Source of the DNA: Climacium dendroides
Lineage: Eukaryota; Streptophyta; Bryopsida; Hypnales; Climaciaceae
DNA: 64,000 nt
Direction of reading: 5' to 3'
Assembly (NCBI GenBank): GCA_950106755.1
Contig: OX467087.1
Span: 14,822,047 to 14,886,046, forward strand
Under the pieces are notes generated by a model. That model worked only from the letters and a program-made list of their open reading frames with translations. It ran no database searches and had not been told where the DNA came from. Below are positions 1-11,703 of this stretch, piece by piece. The translations under genes were made by a program, and so were the position numbers. Position 1 is the first letter of the stretch; each line of letters begins with the position of its first letter.

Positions 1-12
1 CCACATTGGTTC

Positions 13-333
13 TTAGTCCCTCAGGAGCGCTCGGGTGAATCCTCGTTGCCACATCCTCGCCTTCGAAGCGCAGGTGCCGATCGATGCGGATAAATCTGAA
101 GGAGAATGGACTTCTGAAGATTGTGGAAGCGCGCAATGTGCCGTGGGGATGTGTGCCACCCGCGTGTGGGCATCGCAAATTTCGTGGAAGATTGTGGTGT
201 CCGGTATGCCGACTGTGTCTACAGCGTGAAATTCTAAAAGTTTTTCTCGCTCTTCAAGGCCCACAGGAACGAAGTTAATGCCCCCACATCCATAACGATC
301 CGAAGTTTTAGCTTCATCATTAAGTACATGCAT
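13..333 (-). CDS. Unrecognised 106-codon open frame
   Basis: An ATG-initiated open frame of 106 codons in a locally GC-rich patch at the left edge. I do not recognise a domain, and I see no signal peptide or membrane segment. The opposite strand also carries shorter open frames over the same bases, which is expected in GC-rich DNA and weakens the case. It could be an exon of a gene lying mostly outside the window, or chance. Confidence 0.15.
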   Translation of the reverse strand: MHVLNDEAKTSDRYGCGGINFVPVGLEEREKLLEFHAVDTVGIPDTTIFHEICDAHTRVAHIPTAHCALPQSSEVHSPSDLSASIGTCASKARMWQRGFTRALLRD

Positions 334-2318
334 ATTCTCGATCTTGCTTCATGCGTCTGGGCAACGTCGTTCTTAGCATTTGCTTGCTCAATTCAAGCTG
401 CTTGCAATTAATTGTATGGCGCATGCTGCAAGTCCGGTCACCTTCAGTTCACTTCATTCATCCAAGCAGGACCACTTGAGCTAGCTAGTTAGGTACGACG
501 ACAACTGCTTGATATGATTGAACAATTACGTACGTCGCTGCTCACATCAGTCTCGTGGAGCTGATTGAAGAACAATCTCAAGGACGCAGACAAAATTAAT
601 AATCTTCAACTTGTCTACGAAACCAAAATGACTCCAATGGTACGTACAGACAGCTGACATCTCGATTTTTAGTCAAACAAGGACTCTCAACTAGCAGCTG
701 GAATATCAGATCTACTACTAACAGCACTCCCCAATCCAGTCTCCGAAACGTACTTAGACTTTGCAACCTCACCTCGATTCAAAACGGACTAGGTAACCTT
801 CGAGCCACCAGGAGGCGGCAAGTTGGTTACAGGACGTAACCAGCTCAGTCCCCAGATGAAAACTCATGCAAGTGTTGTCTTGCTGGATGAATATCGTGTG
901 ATTACGAATGAACTGTCTTGCTTGTGGATGAAACACCGTTGAGCACACAAATGCACACAATCAGAGCTGGTTATGCCATGCATTTTGTTTCAGCTCCTTG
1001 GAACATTGGACTGACCAGAAAGTGGCGGATGGATGACTTTCAGAATGCCAGAAGGGCAGTAAGGATACTGCAATTTTTCATCCGGTCTTGAGAAAGTTCT
1101 CTTGATGTTTAGTAGATTTGATTGGAAATTTACTCGTAGTTGATAATTAAATTAGAATACATATTATGATTAGTATCATTAATAGTTCAAGAGTTGATAA
1201 GTTCAAAATATATTATTTGCTACATATTATAATGTTGTATGTACTAGAAATCTAGTACTCCTTGGTACTTGTAACCAAGGCTTATTTTTCATTTTCTATG
1301 AAGTGCCAAAGTGGCAATATAAATATTAACATTAGCACAAATCACATGTCCATAATGATGCATTCATCTGCAATTTGGAAATTTCATCCAATATATTTTT
1401 TTAAATTTAAAGTTTTTTGGCAAAAAACTTCATGGTTTGTTGCTAGTTTTTAGCCAAATTATTTTTTTTGATGCAATCAAATACTAGATAGCAAAAAAAT
1501 CCCTTGCTTGTAATATAAAAAAGAAGTTTGATTCTATAGTTGTTTCTATCAAAAACGATGCTTGATCTATGGCACAATTTCTAGTGTATTTTCATCTTCT
1601 TCTTAATCTAAGTTTGAACCATGTAAATGGTCATTTTAAAATTTGAATCCAACTAATGATATGCAACTTATCAAATCTAGTTTCTTCTAAAATTTGAAAT
1701 TTCATGCTTAAAATTCAATATTTTGTTGCAATTTGAACTATGAGCCTATGCCATAGTTTGTTGATTTTTTAATTTTAGAATATAGAATGACACAGTAACT
1801 TCATTTAAACCATAATGTTCTATACTATAACATACTTATACGGTGAAATTTTCAGATTTTTTGAGCGCATTTTGAATTTGATATTAATTACTTTCACTTT
1901 TAATTCAAATATTTATCATAGTTTCAAATTTTTACTATAAAATCTGAAATTTTTTCGACTTGAAGAAAACATATAAACACCTTTTCTAAATAAAACAAAA
2001 AAATTCATGTATATAAAATTGTAGAATGGTAGCATACAAAATAAATGAGTTTTAAAGTTTGAAAAGCAATCTTAGGCCCATCTTTTGAAGGTTCATCCTA
2101 CGACCAAAGGATAAACCCTATCACCAAAGTAATCAATCAAAATTATATAATTCTAAGATGACAAGGTGCATTTTTTGTTTCAATATAACTATAATTTACT
2201 AAAAAGTCATGCATCAAACACCAACTATTGAGTCCTCAAAGTCCTTACTAGATCAATTAATTTCTTGAACAACAATTGCCAATTGGAATTTTTTGTTCTA
2301 ATCCATAGATAGTGGTAC
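334..2318. other. AT-rich intergenic DNA without a recognised gene
   Basis: From about 1.1 kb onward the composition becomes strongly AT-rich with many homopolymer runs. Open frames are short and have no recognisable domains. I see no gene here. Confidence 0.6.
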
Positions 2319-2533
2319 CACTACAAGAGAAACTGGTCCTAATTGACAGAAATCAACTAGTCCTAATTGACAGAAAATTGACAAGTTTTTGTCACTCTGG
2401 ACAAAAAATTGTCCGAATTGATAGAAAATTGTCCAAATTGACAAAAACCTGTCAATTTTCTGTCAATTAGGACTAGTTGATTTCTATCAATTAGAACCAG
2501 TTTCTGTCAATTAGGATAGTTTCTCTTGTAGTG
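2319..2533. mobile_element. CACTA-type inverted-repeat MITE, 215 bp
   Basis: The segment starts CACTACAAGAGAAACT and ends with the reverse complement AGTTTCTCTTGTAGTG. Nearly the whole element folds back on itself. The internal arms are built from a repeated unit resembling CCTAATTGACAGAAA. CACTA ends are the hallmark of the En/Spm superfamily. The 3-bp flanks (TAC and CCA) do not match, so I do not see a clean target-site duplication. It has no coding capacity. Confidence 0.65.
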
Positions 2534-2640
2534 CCATCTAGGTTATATAATCATAGACTTAGTCCTTTGGAGTTAAATGCTAATCTTTAAACCAAGGAGC
2601 AAACAATGACTATACCATCAATTATCTTGTTTTGTATGCC

Positions 2641-2830
2641 TCAGAGGATTACTTCCTCTATGGTGAATTTCATTAAAATGGCGGTGATTTTTTGCCATTT
2701 TCCATACTCCATGTGCCATTCTAATGGAATGTCGTGTCATCTTTGACATATTCAATGCCATTTTAATGGAATGTAGTGCCATTCTATAGAAATATTGTCA
2801 TTTTAACGAAATTGTCCATCTCTTAGAATT
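2641..2830. repeat. Degenerate repeats around a TGCCATTyTAATGG core
   Basis: A motif close to TGCCATT-TTAATGGAATGT recurs several times on the + strand in about 190 bp, with imperfect spacing. It lies shortly downstream of the CACTA MITE. The origin is unknown. Confidence 0.35.
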
Positions 2831-3255
2831 TGTGTTCACTTGCAATAATATTCTATTTATTGGAGGGCTATTTACCTAGTAGGATATGAGATATGATATT
2901 TTAAAAATAAAATAAATAATAGTATTTTTTGGTACCATATATATTAGATAGTTATAATTTTTCCTTTGGGTTTTTTTAAATGTACCCTAAACTACTTATA
3001 AGTATTTTTTTTACCACTTCCTTGGAATTGTCAAAGTATATAGCAATTTGTTAGCACTGCTTAAAACACATGTCGAGCACAAGAAAAAAAACAAGGGAAA
3101 AAAAAGGCAAATTTGATAAATGATATTAGAAGTCAAATATGCAAATAAAATGTTTGTTAAGCTTGCTCCAAAGTTCTTTGTGTTTTTTGCATGTTCTAGA
3201 TACTTTGTAAATCTAAAAAAAACATGGTGTACTTACATTTTCAAAAACACGGGCT

Positions 3256-5056
3256 CACTATAAGAACCCCGTGTTTTATGTGACATTTTCATGATTTTAA
3301 GCTTGGATTTTAGGAGACAGATTTTAGTAGACGGATTTTAGTGGACGTTCAATAAAACAACTTGTATTTTTATGTTAATAATAACATCTAATGTAGCATC
3401 TGGACTATTAGCACATTAAATTTTTTGCATTTAAAATTAAATATCACATTAAAAAGTATCAAAGACCATTAAATATAACTAATTAGCAAGAAAAAAATTA
3501 ATAAGATATGTGATGTTTAATCATTAGTCTATTACCACATTAATAATGAAGTATTTTTTCATTTAAAATTAAATCCCACATTAAAAAGAATCAAAGACCC
3601 TTAACCCCTAAAGGATCATTGTGTTTAGAAGCCCCAAACCGCTTCAAAATACTTATCTCCAAACAAGGTTCAAATCTTCATCAATATTTATTTTTTAACA
3701 AAACCAACTGTATGATCTTTTGATTAACTTTTTCAAGTACATTGTCCCAAAAATTTTAAGTGAATATCCCCACCAATTGCAAGTTCAATGTGCTTAAACT
3801 TCAAATGTAGGCTTTTCTAGTTCTTCCACAAGGTGAAGTTTTATCTTTCAACATTTTTAGGAAAAAACAAGTATGTCCTATAAATTGGTCATTTTATTCA
3901 ATAAGTTGGAAAATGAATTGAGAATATATATTAAAAAATTTGAATTTTTTTTTTCATAAAATTATAAAGTAGAAGGTGCTACTAAATAGAAGATATAACT
4001 AATATGCTAATAACTTTTGGAAGAATGTGAGAATTGATAATTCCAGTGGTGAAGGTGTTCTAGTGAACAATTGATATCCTTTGCTTAAATTTTTATTTGA
4101 AGATTTTCAAAATTGAAAGCAAAAGACAACTTCATATGTTTTTTCTACCTTCATTGCCCGCAAAATAAAAGTCCTCATAAATTTTACCTCATTATTTGAA
4201 ATTAAATGGTTCAATTTATTGGAATAATTATCAATCTATACAAATTCTAAAAATAAATAAATAAATTTTTAGATTTTATTTTTTGCTTCCTCATTTGACA
4301 TTGAATTTTTTTTTTAAATTCTAATTTTTTCAATATTTATTAGAATGACATGAAACAAAGCTTTACACATAGATTATGATGAGAAGAATCCATATAAAAA
4401 ATTCATGCAAAAAATCCAAATTATGAAGTCAATAGAACCTGTCCAAGTTCTTAAAAAGCCCCAAATGGGCTTGTTGGTCCTTTAGGGGTTAAATATAACT
4501 AGATAACAAGAAAAAATTTAATGAGATACATGATATTCAATTATTAGTCTATTAGCACATTTTAACGTACAAAATATAATGTAGACACATTTAATTATTA
4601 GGCTATTAGCACATTAAAAATGAAATATTTCTATATTTAAAATTAAGTTCCAAACTCCCAAAGTTTTAATATTATTAGATAAATGAGAGATAAATTCAGT
4701 GTTCAATGAAAAATTAATTGAATAAAATTGAAAAGAAGTAAGAGTATTAGGTTGTTGGGGGAATAGAATGTCATTGTCGTGAACCCAAAATATAGTAATG
4801 AAGTTCATTCAATCTTATTTGGAATTTATCTCTTGGGCTAAAATTATCGACATAAACCATTTTCTTCTGGACAGACTCCAAATCATAGAATAAGACATTA
4901 TAAAATCATGTGTTTTTTATAACACATATTTTATGACAACCGCTTGTTTTTATGTTAACAATGATATTAAGATGTTAGTTGTAACATAAAACGTAACTTA
5001 AAAACAAGTGAACGTCACAAAAAATGTGTCAAGAAAAACATGGGGTTTTTTTAGTG
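3256..5056. mobile_element. CACTA-like non-autonomous element, about 1.8 kb, host of a nested insertion
   Basis: The left end reads CACTATAAGAACCCCGTGTTTT. The reverse complement of the right end reads CACTAAAAAAACCCCATGTTTT, and similarity continues inward through GTGACATTTT-like sequence. The subterminal DNA carries repeats of about 124-132 bp (around 3405, 3529, 4549 and 4602) sharing CTATTAGCACATTAA, as is typical of En/Spm subterminal regions. No transposase frame is present. A TTAA-flanked element sits inside (3601-4492). I could not see a 3-bp target duplication (GCT versus AAG), so the exact ends are provisional. Confidence 0.5.
3601..4492. mobile_element. TTAA-flanked element with CCCCTAAAGGA inverted ends, about 0.89 kb
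   Basis: The segment begins TTAA-CCCCTAAAGGA and ends TCCTTTAGGGG-TTAA. It interrupts one unit of the subterminal repeat of the surrounding CACTA-like element. An uninterrupted unit near 3460 reads AAAGACCATTAAATATAACT. Here the same sequence is split as AAAGACCC-TTAA-[element]-TTAA-ATATAACT. This internal empty site indicates a TTAA target duplication. TTAA targets with ends starting CCC are the signature of the piggyBac superfamily. A PIF/Harbinger-like TTA/TAA target is the main alternative. No transposase is encoded. Confidence 0.6.
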
Positions 5057-5210
5057 AAGAATTCATGTTGGTCATCATTATCATTTTAAGGGCCTTTTTT
5101 ATCTCTTTGGACATGGTAACACTAGTGAATCATCAATAGTGTATGTTATTCCTACAAGTTCACTAAGTTTCAAATTTAGCATACTTCTCAATGTGAAAAC
5201 ACTATTTACA

Positions 5211-5497
5211 CACGAGAAAAAAATCTTGTTGTAATTGAGAAAAATTGTGTTTTACTCAATAGAAAAGTGTGGGATTGGTTTTGTTGAGTTCTCCCTTTGC
5301 AATGCTACGTTTTGCATTCCAATACAAAATTTTGTGTTTTACTTGTCAAATTCTGCGTTGAAATGTTGGAATACATAATTTTGCATTATGAAGGGAGAAC
5401 TCAACAAAACCAATTCCACACTTTTTTATTAACTAAAATGCAGTTTTGACAAGTAAAACGCAATTTTTGTCAAGTAAAATGGAGTTTTCTTCTAGTG
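5211..5497. mobile_element. CACTA-like foldback MITE with ACA target duplication
   Basis: The ends are CACGAGAAAA on the left and, read on the minus strand, CACTAGAAGAAAA on the right. Both are flanked by ACA, consistent with the 3-bp target duplication of CACTA elements. The best internal arms are 5263-5298 and 5391-5427, sharing AAGTGTGG-ATTGG-TTTGTTGAGTTCTCCCTT. The terminal repeat is degraded on the left, so the boundary is tentative. It is non-coding. Confidence 0.5.
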
Positions 5498-5500
5498 ACA

Positions 5501-8500
5501 ATTGATAAATAACCAACCTTCAAACCTTTCTCTCTCTATAATCTAGCTTCAGTTGTTTGTAGATAACCCCATAACCTATAGTGGTAACACCACTGTGGTC
5601 ACATACCTCAAGGATTTTGTTGGAACCTAAAATTTCTCCCATTGATTTCAAATAAACATCTGCCAATTGCTATGTTTGTACCAATCAATGATAAATTGGA
5701 TGTGCATTGTAGCATGCTTGTAGCTTCTATTTTCATCATAACTTGCATCATAATGCTTCCCAAAACTTTGGTATGTTTTTTAGAACTTCTTCATTGCCTA
5801 CTACTCATCTCCTAGATACTTCGTCATCTGCATTAATTTGTCAAGTTGTGAAACAATATTTGGTGCCAAAACTTGACAAATTAATTGGTTTGTGGCTTTT
5901 GCATAGCCTTTTGTTTGTAATAACATTGATAAATCTTTATAAGGTCATACAATTCAACAATATCTATATGGAGTCTTTTTAATCCTACTACATCTTGCCT
6001 TGGATGCCTTCAATTGTTTCTTGTGATTTGCAAGGTCCTTTTTTGAGTTCAAAACCTAAAGTTTATGCTTTCTATCAATATCCACTAACTACAACACATG
6101 ATGTTCACATTTTCTTATATATTGTATTTGGAGGGTGGACAATTCAGATTGTAAGGCTGTGAATCAAGTGTGACAATTAAATTTAGACACTTCTAAGGCT
6201 TTTTTATGGATAATAATTCACTTCTCAAATTCTTAGATTCAATCTCATAATGTGCAATTGACATCTCAAGTTGCTTGATTTTTTTCTCCATAGTATGATT
6301 TCAATTTTTGTTTCTAGATACTCATTCCCACACTATGAATGTAATCTAACAATCTATTTTCACCCTCTACTACAAATTTGAGTAGGTCTTTTGAACTATC
6401 AAGTTTTGGATGTTTTTTTTATTGTGGGTCCACAAGATAGATTGATCCATCTACCTTAATGTTTAAATTTTTATTTCCATTTTTTTCTTGAAAGGAATGA
6501 AGACTTCAACATTTGTTCATGTAAAAATCTCCCTCTAACTATAGAAGGAGCATATTTCCCCTAAATTGTGGTGTTCAGCTTATAGCTAGTCTATGCCACA
6601 TCTCTCATCACCATCCTAGGCCTATAATCAAAATTGTGAAATTACTATAGGTTCATTGCACCCACGACGTGTCAAAGCAATTGGAAGTACATGTCACCAC
6701 AAGCACAAACCGAGGCAAACCTTCATACAATAGATTGACCATGACAATTCTAGCAAATGCTCTTATACAATTATTATGGAAACCATCAACTATTTCACTA
6801 TATCCCTCTTCACCTATGCCAACAAATTCTTTGTAATTTGAGAGACATGCTCATCTTTAGGGCCACAAAATCCAACTAAAGTATCAGGGTGATGATCCTA
6901 TGCAATTGGGCCCTTTATCTTTGTCTCATCCTCTACAAGTATTACATGACAAGGCCAAGAATTCCATGAGCAACCTTAGCATTTTTGTAAATTTGAATTA
7001 CACTCCTAAAAATGTCAATATATTCTCCAAGGACAAACTACACACCTTTCTAATTTTCATACTCTATAGTATTGTAATTTGGACCATCATAATTCAATGA
7101 AAATAAGTCACATTGATGTGTCTACTTCCATATATTTTCATGGCTTGGGTAAAAGCTTTTGAGTTCCTAGACCATTTAATCTCTTATTTCTTACACTTCA
7201 AATTAGAAGCTACATCCCATAGAAAATCTCAAAATACAAGTTTTCTCCCTATGGTACTAGTTCTATGAGTAATAATATCAGAATAAAACTTGAAAATATT
7301 ATGTTTTGAATATGCCCACTAAGCAAACATTCTCAACGTCAAATGGCTCATTTTTAATTGAGAAACTTTAGTCTTTGCCAACCAATGCCGAAATTTTTCA
7401 ATTTTGATTTCTTGGCCAATATTTGACTTTGGAATGTGAACTCAAAAATAGAGAGGTAATCAACTCTGCAATAAACAACGATACCACTAGATCCATGTTT
7501 CTTGATAGCATGTTCCTCACAAACTACAAATAATCTAAAATCAGTTTTGGAGACAATGCTAAAGCACATTGAACAAGTAAAACCCGGAAATGGTTCTCTA
7601 GACAAAGAAATATGTTTGCATGACCTATGCCTTAAAACCCCTTTAACTAGGACAAAATCTTCTTATATCTACAACAAGTCTTCTATGTGAGGTTTAAAAT
7701 AGAAAACTTTTTCAGAGTGAGGATCAAATAAAAGTCTACAAATATAATAAGACTTTCTATCATACATATAGACTAGTCCTCTTAATCTCCACACATTTGC
7801 AAAGGCATTGAGTTTCTTTCACCTTGTATATGCTTGAAGAAAGAATGTAGTTCTATTTGGCTTGCCTTGATGTGATACACTAAAGGTCTTGTTGGTCTAC
7901 CTTTTTCTGATAGACATATTAGAAGAAATATATGTTTTTCTTGATGTATTTTTTGTGATGTCCATATGTCTTTATTTGACATTTGATATTACAACTAACA
8001 TCTTGATATTCTTCTAATGACAATGGCGATCCTTCAGCATTCCAATGCTTGAAGTATTCAATTGCCCATTAGGGAAAAATTGAATCCAAGAAGGGGTTGC
8101 TTTCTAATGCAAAAATTTGGATAAGAAGAGCCTTTTCAACTCACTAATTGGGCCAAGAATTGCATGATGGATTCAAAAAAATTTCATAATTATTTAATTC
8201 ATCTCTATGATTTTATAAAAATTTGTCATAATTATCCAATCCATCTTCATGATCTCATAAATCACACCCCTTCCAGAAGTATCTACATGCCAAGTAGCCA
8301 CCACCAACCTTTAGTGTTCCTATGTAATGGTTGTAATGATGATGTGGCTACCTTCATACTCACCTCAATTAGTAATAAAATTAGTAAGAATACTTAAAGC
8401 CTTGTAGTGGGTTCAAATTTCTTCTAATGCTTTGCGTGAACCACGCCATGCATATGGTTCATTAAATTTGCCTCCAGATTTTGCTTGGGAGGGCATAACT

Positions 8501-10436
8501 AGAACACCTTCTGAAGTCAAGCACATAAAGCATTTCACTTTGAACCAATGTACGGGGAGTTCCGACAACTAATAGAAAATCAGCCAAATGAAATTGGTAA
8601 ATTACCATTTTAATTTTGGTGTTTTAGATAGAATTATCGAATGAAAAATTGAGAGTATAGAAAATGAACCACTTCAAAAAATTAGATGATGGTTTTCAAC
8701 CATTCTACATTAAAAAAAAGTGGATTTTAACTGCTTTATAAAAGCTCCCACCAATTCTCAACTAAAGAACCTAGGGTACAATTGGTTATGACTGATTTTC
8801 TAATTAAAACCCAGTTATTTTTTATTACTATAATATTGTAACCAACCGTCATGGATATAGGGCTATAGGACACTAAGGCACCAACGGCTTGCCTCTTTAT
8901 GAGTCTCAAAATGTTGCCACGACACCACCTCGTCTCTTGATGTTGTTGAGTCGCCGCTTAACGTCGTGACCACCTCGTGACCCTCATCCCTCTTGTTCCC
9001 TCCTCTCTTTCATGCAATCAATAGGCAATCCAAGTTTCTGAGATTCGGATTGAGAAGGGTTTTTTTGGGAAGCATATGACAAATGTATAGGTCTTGTCGA
9101 GGACAAAGCTTCCCTAGCATTGTGACATCCTTACAGCACCTTTGTTGGTTGTGAACATTGGCTTGTTCTTTCACACCTACTAGAAGGACTCATGAGAGTT
9201 TCGTGAATTGATTTGGAAAGGTTGTGACTTGGCAAGGTTGTAAATTGTGAATTGCAAATTGTGAACTGGAGTGGTAATGTAGAGTGCGTGAACTAGAGTG
9301 GAGTGCATGGTCTACTGGAGTGAATTGGAGTGGCAAACATCAAACTAGAGTGCGTGGTTTATGTCAGAGGAAGAAATTAGAAGTAATTATCATTTTAGAG
9401 GGCCCTTCCTCTAGGAGATTAAGTTCTCCATTCACAGGATACATACTCTCGATCTCGTGTCATTCAATTAAAAGTAGAAGCTTGTTACGATGGGGGAACT
9501 TTTGGCTGTGATGTGCAAGCTTGATGTTTACATATACAACTATCTCATAAAGAAGAATCTCCAAGCATCAGCAAAGGCCTTTCTGAACGAAGGCAAAGTT
9601 TTGTCCAATCCTATTGATAATTTTTTCTTTTTTTGAGCTTTCTTAATACAGTTACTTCGGAACTGTGGTCTTGGTGATGACTCTTAATAAAGACCTAATT
9701 AAGTTACGAGTAATTCTGAAAACCTACACACACTTGTCGTCTGGAGAAACTGAATTGCCTCTGCACGTGTATAAATAAAATTTAGATATTCTGTTGCATA
9801 TCATCTTGAGTTGAAAATTTAAAAACTTGTTCAAATTTGTAATTTTTATTAATTCTATTCACCCAAACACGTACTCTAGTTGTAAATGATTGGAAGATTT
9901 TTGAAATAAAGCAATTGAGGCTAGTGATGCATGCTCTCTACCTGCTTAAGCAGCAAAATGGTGTTGAGAAGAATTGGCTTACATTAGTACTCGAAATTGG
10001 CCGTCGAACTGTCGTAGATCCTACCCTCACCTTTATAATTGGATTACATCTTCAATAATCCTTTGCTGATTTTGATGAGAGTTCCTGATTTTGATGAACT
10101 CAGTTTATTTTATACATAACTTAGTTGTTGTCACCTCCTCTATTGACTATTTTTTTTTGTGCAAGTGTTTGCAGGAATTATATTAAGGAGTTTAGGCATA
10201 CTTATGTTTAGATAGAAATGAATATTTGATATTGCTTGTTGATGTTTTTTTGATGTTTGATGCTGAATATTTGATGTTGGATGTTTATGTTATATTTGGT
10301 GTTCCTTTTATATTGTGGTAGTAGGTTGATGTGCTCATTATAATTGTCATTTCTTTTCAGTTTTGCATAAGGGTTTAATTTTTTGAGATCATTGTTTTTT
10401 ACTATTTTATTTTAATCATCATATTAAAATATCAAG
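5501..10436. other. AT-rich intergenic DNA without a recognised gene
   Basis: Open frames here are shorter than 90 codons, use AT-rich codons and show no domains I recognise. A slightly less AT-rich pocket around 8.9-9.5 kb includes a GAACTGGAGTGG-like irregular repeat (about 9260-9360). It may be degraded transposon sequence. I cannot support a gene. Confidence 0.5.
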
Positions 10437-11361
10437 ATGTCTACTAAGAGGCAAAGAACCATGAGGAATATGTTGCTAAAAGAAAAACAATCAGATTTGG
10501 TTGGGGCAGAGGTGGCTTCTTCTTCACAACCAACCTCATATAACCCTAAAGAATTATTAGAGGTTTAAAAAGCTAAGCTGCTTTGGAAAGATTCATGGTA
10601 TGGGCAATTTGATTGGATATAATTTAACTCAAAGATAGGTAAAGTTTTTTGCAAATTTTGTAGAGATAAAGGTGGTAAAAGTGTTTATGGTAAAGGGGGA
10701 TCTTGTAATATTAAAGTACCTGCATTTCAAGATCATCAAAATTCTAAAGAAACATAAAAAATTAAGTTGGGTAGCACAACAAGGTGAAAAAATCATAGAA
10801 AATCATATTAGAAAAGCTAGTAGATGTTGTAATAAAGCCCTTTTAACTTTGTTTAGGTCTACCTATTTTTTAGGAAAGGAGAAAATTTCTTTCACCAAAT
10901 TTTCAAGTCTTTGTAAACTTTTACTTGCAAGTAAAACTACTTGTACTGAGTTATTATACCATGATGAAAAGTCTTGTGTTGAGATGATATTTTGCATTTC
11001 TAATGTTCTCCACAAGTCAAACTTGAATAGGATTAGAGATTCACAATTTTTTTTATTAATGATAGATGAATCCATTGATGTTAGTGTTACAAGTCATGTT
11101 GTGATTTTTGCTACTTTTGTTGAAGAAGAAATCCCTATAATTGCTTTTTGGGTTTGCTTGAACTTGGTGGTGGTAAAAATGATGCTAAAGTTATTTTTGA
11201 ATGTTTATTGAAGTCCATTCAAGAGTGGAGGTTGGATTTGTAAAAATGTGTTGCATTTGGGTTTGATGGGGTAGCTACCATGGTAGAGTAGAGATTTGGT
11301 GTGGCAAGCAAACTTTAAAAAATCATCCCATTTATCACATCAGTTCACTGTACAGTTCACA

Positions 11362-11515
11362 GAACTAACTTGGCAGCTTTGGAAGCTACTAAGTCTCAAG
11401 ATTGTAAGTCTATGGCTATTGAAATTGATCTTTTGGTTGAACTAACTTGGCAGCTTTGGAAGCTACTAAGTCTCAAGATTGTAAGTCTATGTCTATTGAA
11501 ATTGATCTTTTGGTT
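11362..11515 (+). repeat. 77-bp tandem duplication inside the hAT pseudogene
   Basis: The sequence starting GAACTAACTTGGCAGC at 11362 is repeated from 11439 with a period of 77 bp and nearly complete identity. Because 77 is not a multiple of three, it shifts the transposase frame. Confidence 0.85.
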
Positions 11516-11703
11516 AATTCTTTGGTTGCTTACTTCAAGAAATTTGGAAAGAAAAAATGTACACTTCATGAAATTCAAAAAGAGCTAAATGATGCCTAGA
11601 AATTTTTGAAAGGTATCACAAGATTAGATGATTGTCTAAATTTCAGGCCATATCTACATTGTGTGATTATTTGGAGTATGTTATTGTCTATTTTCATGAT
11701 GTG

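Noticed and set aside
1262..1453. Short AT-rich open frames in 1-20 kb, for example 1262-1453, 5743-5982, 6900-7100 and 8164-8397
   Set aside because: Under 100 codons, rich in Asn, Ile, Phe and Lys as expected from AT-rich DNA, with no domain, splice context or conserved partner.
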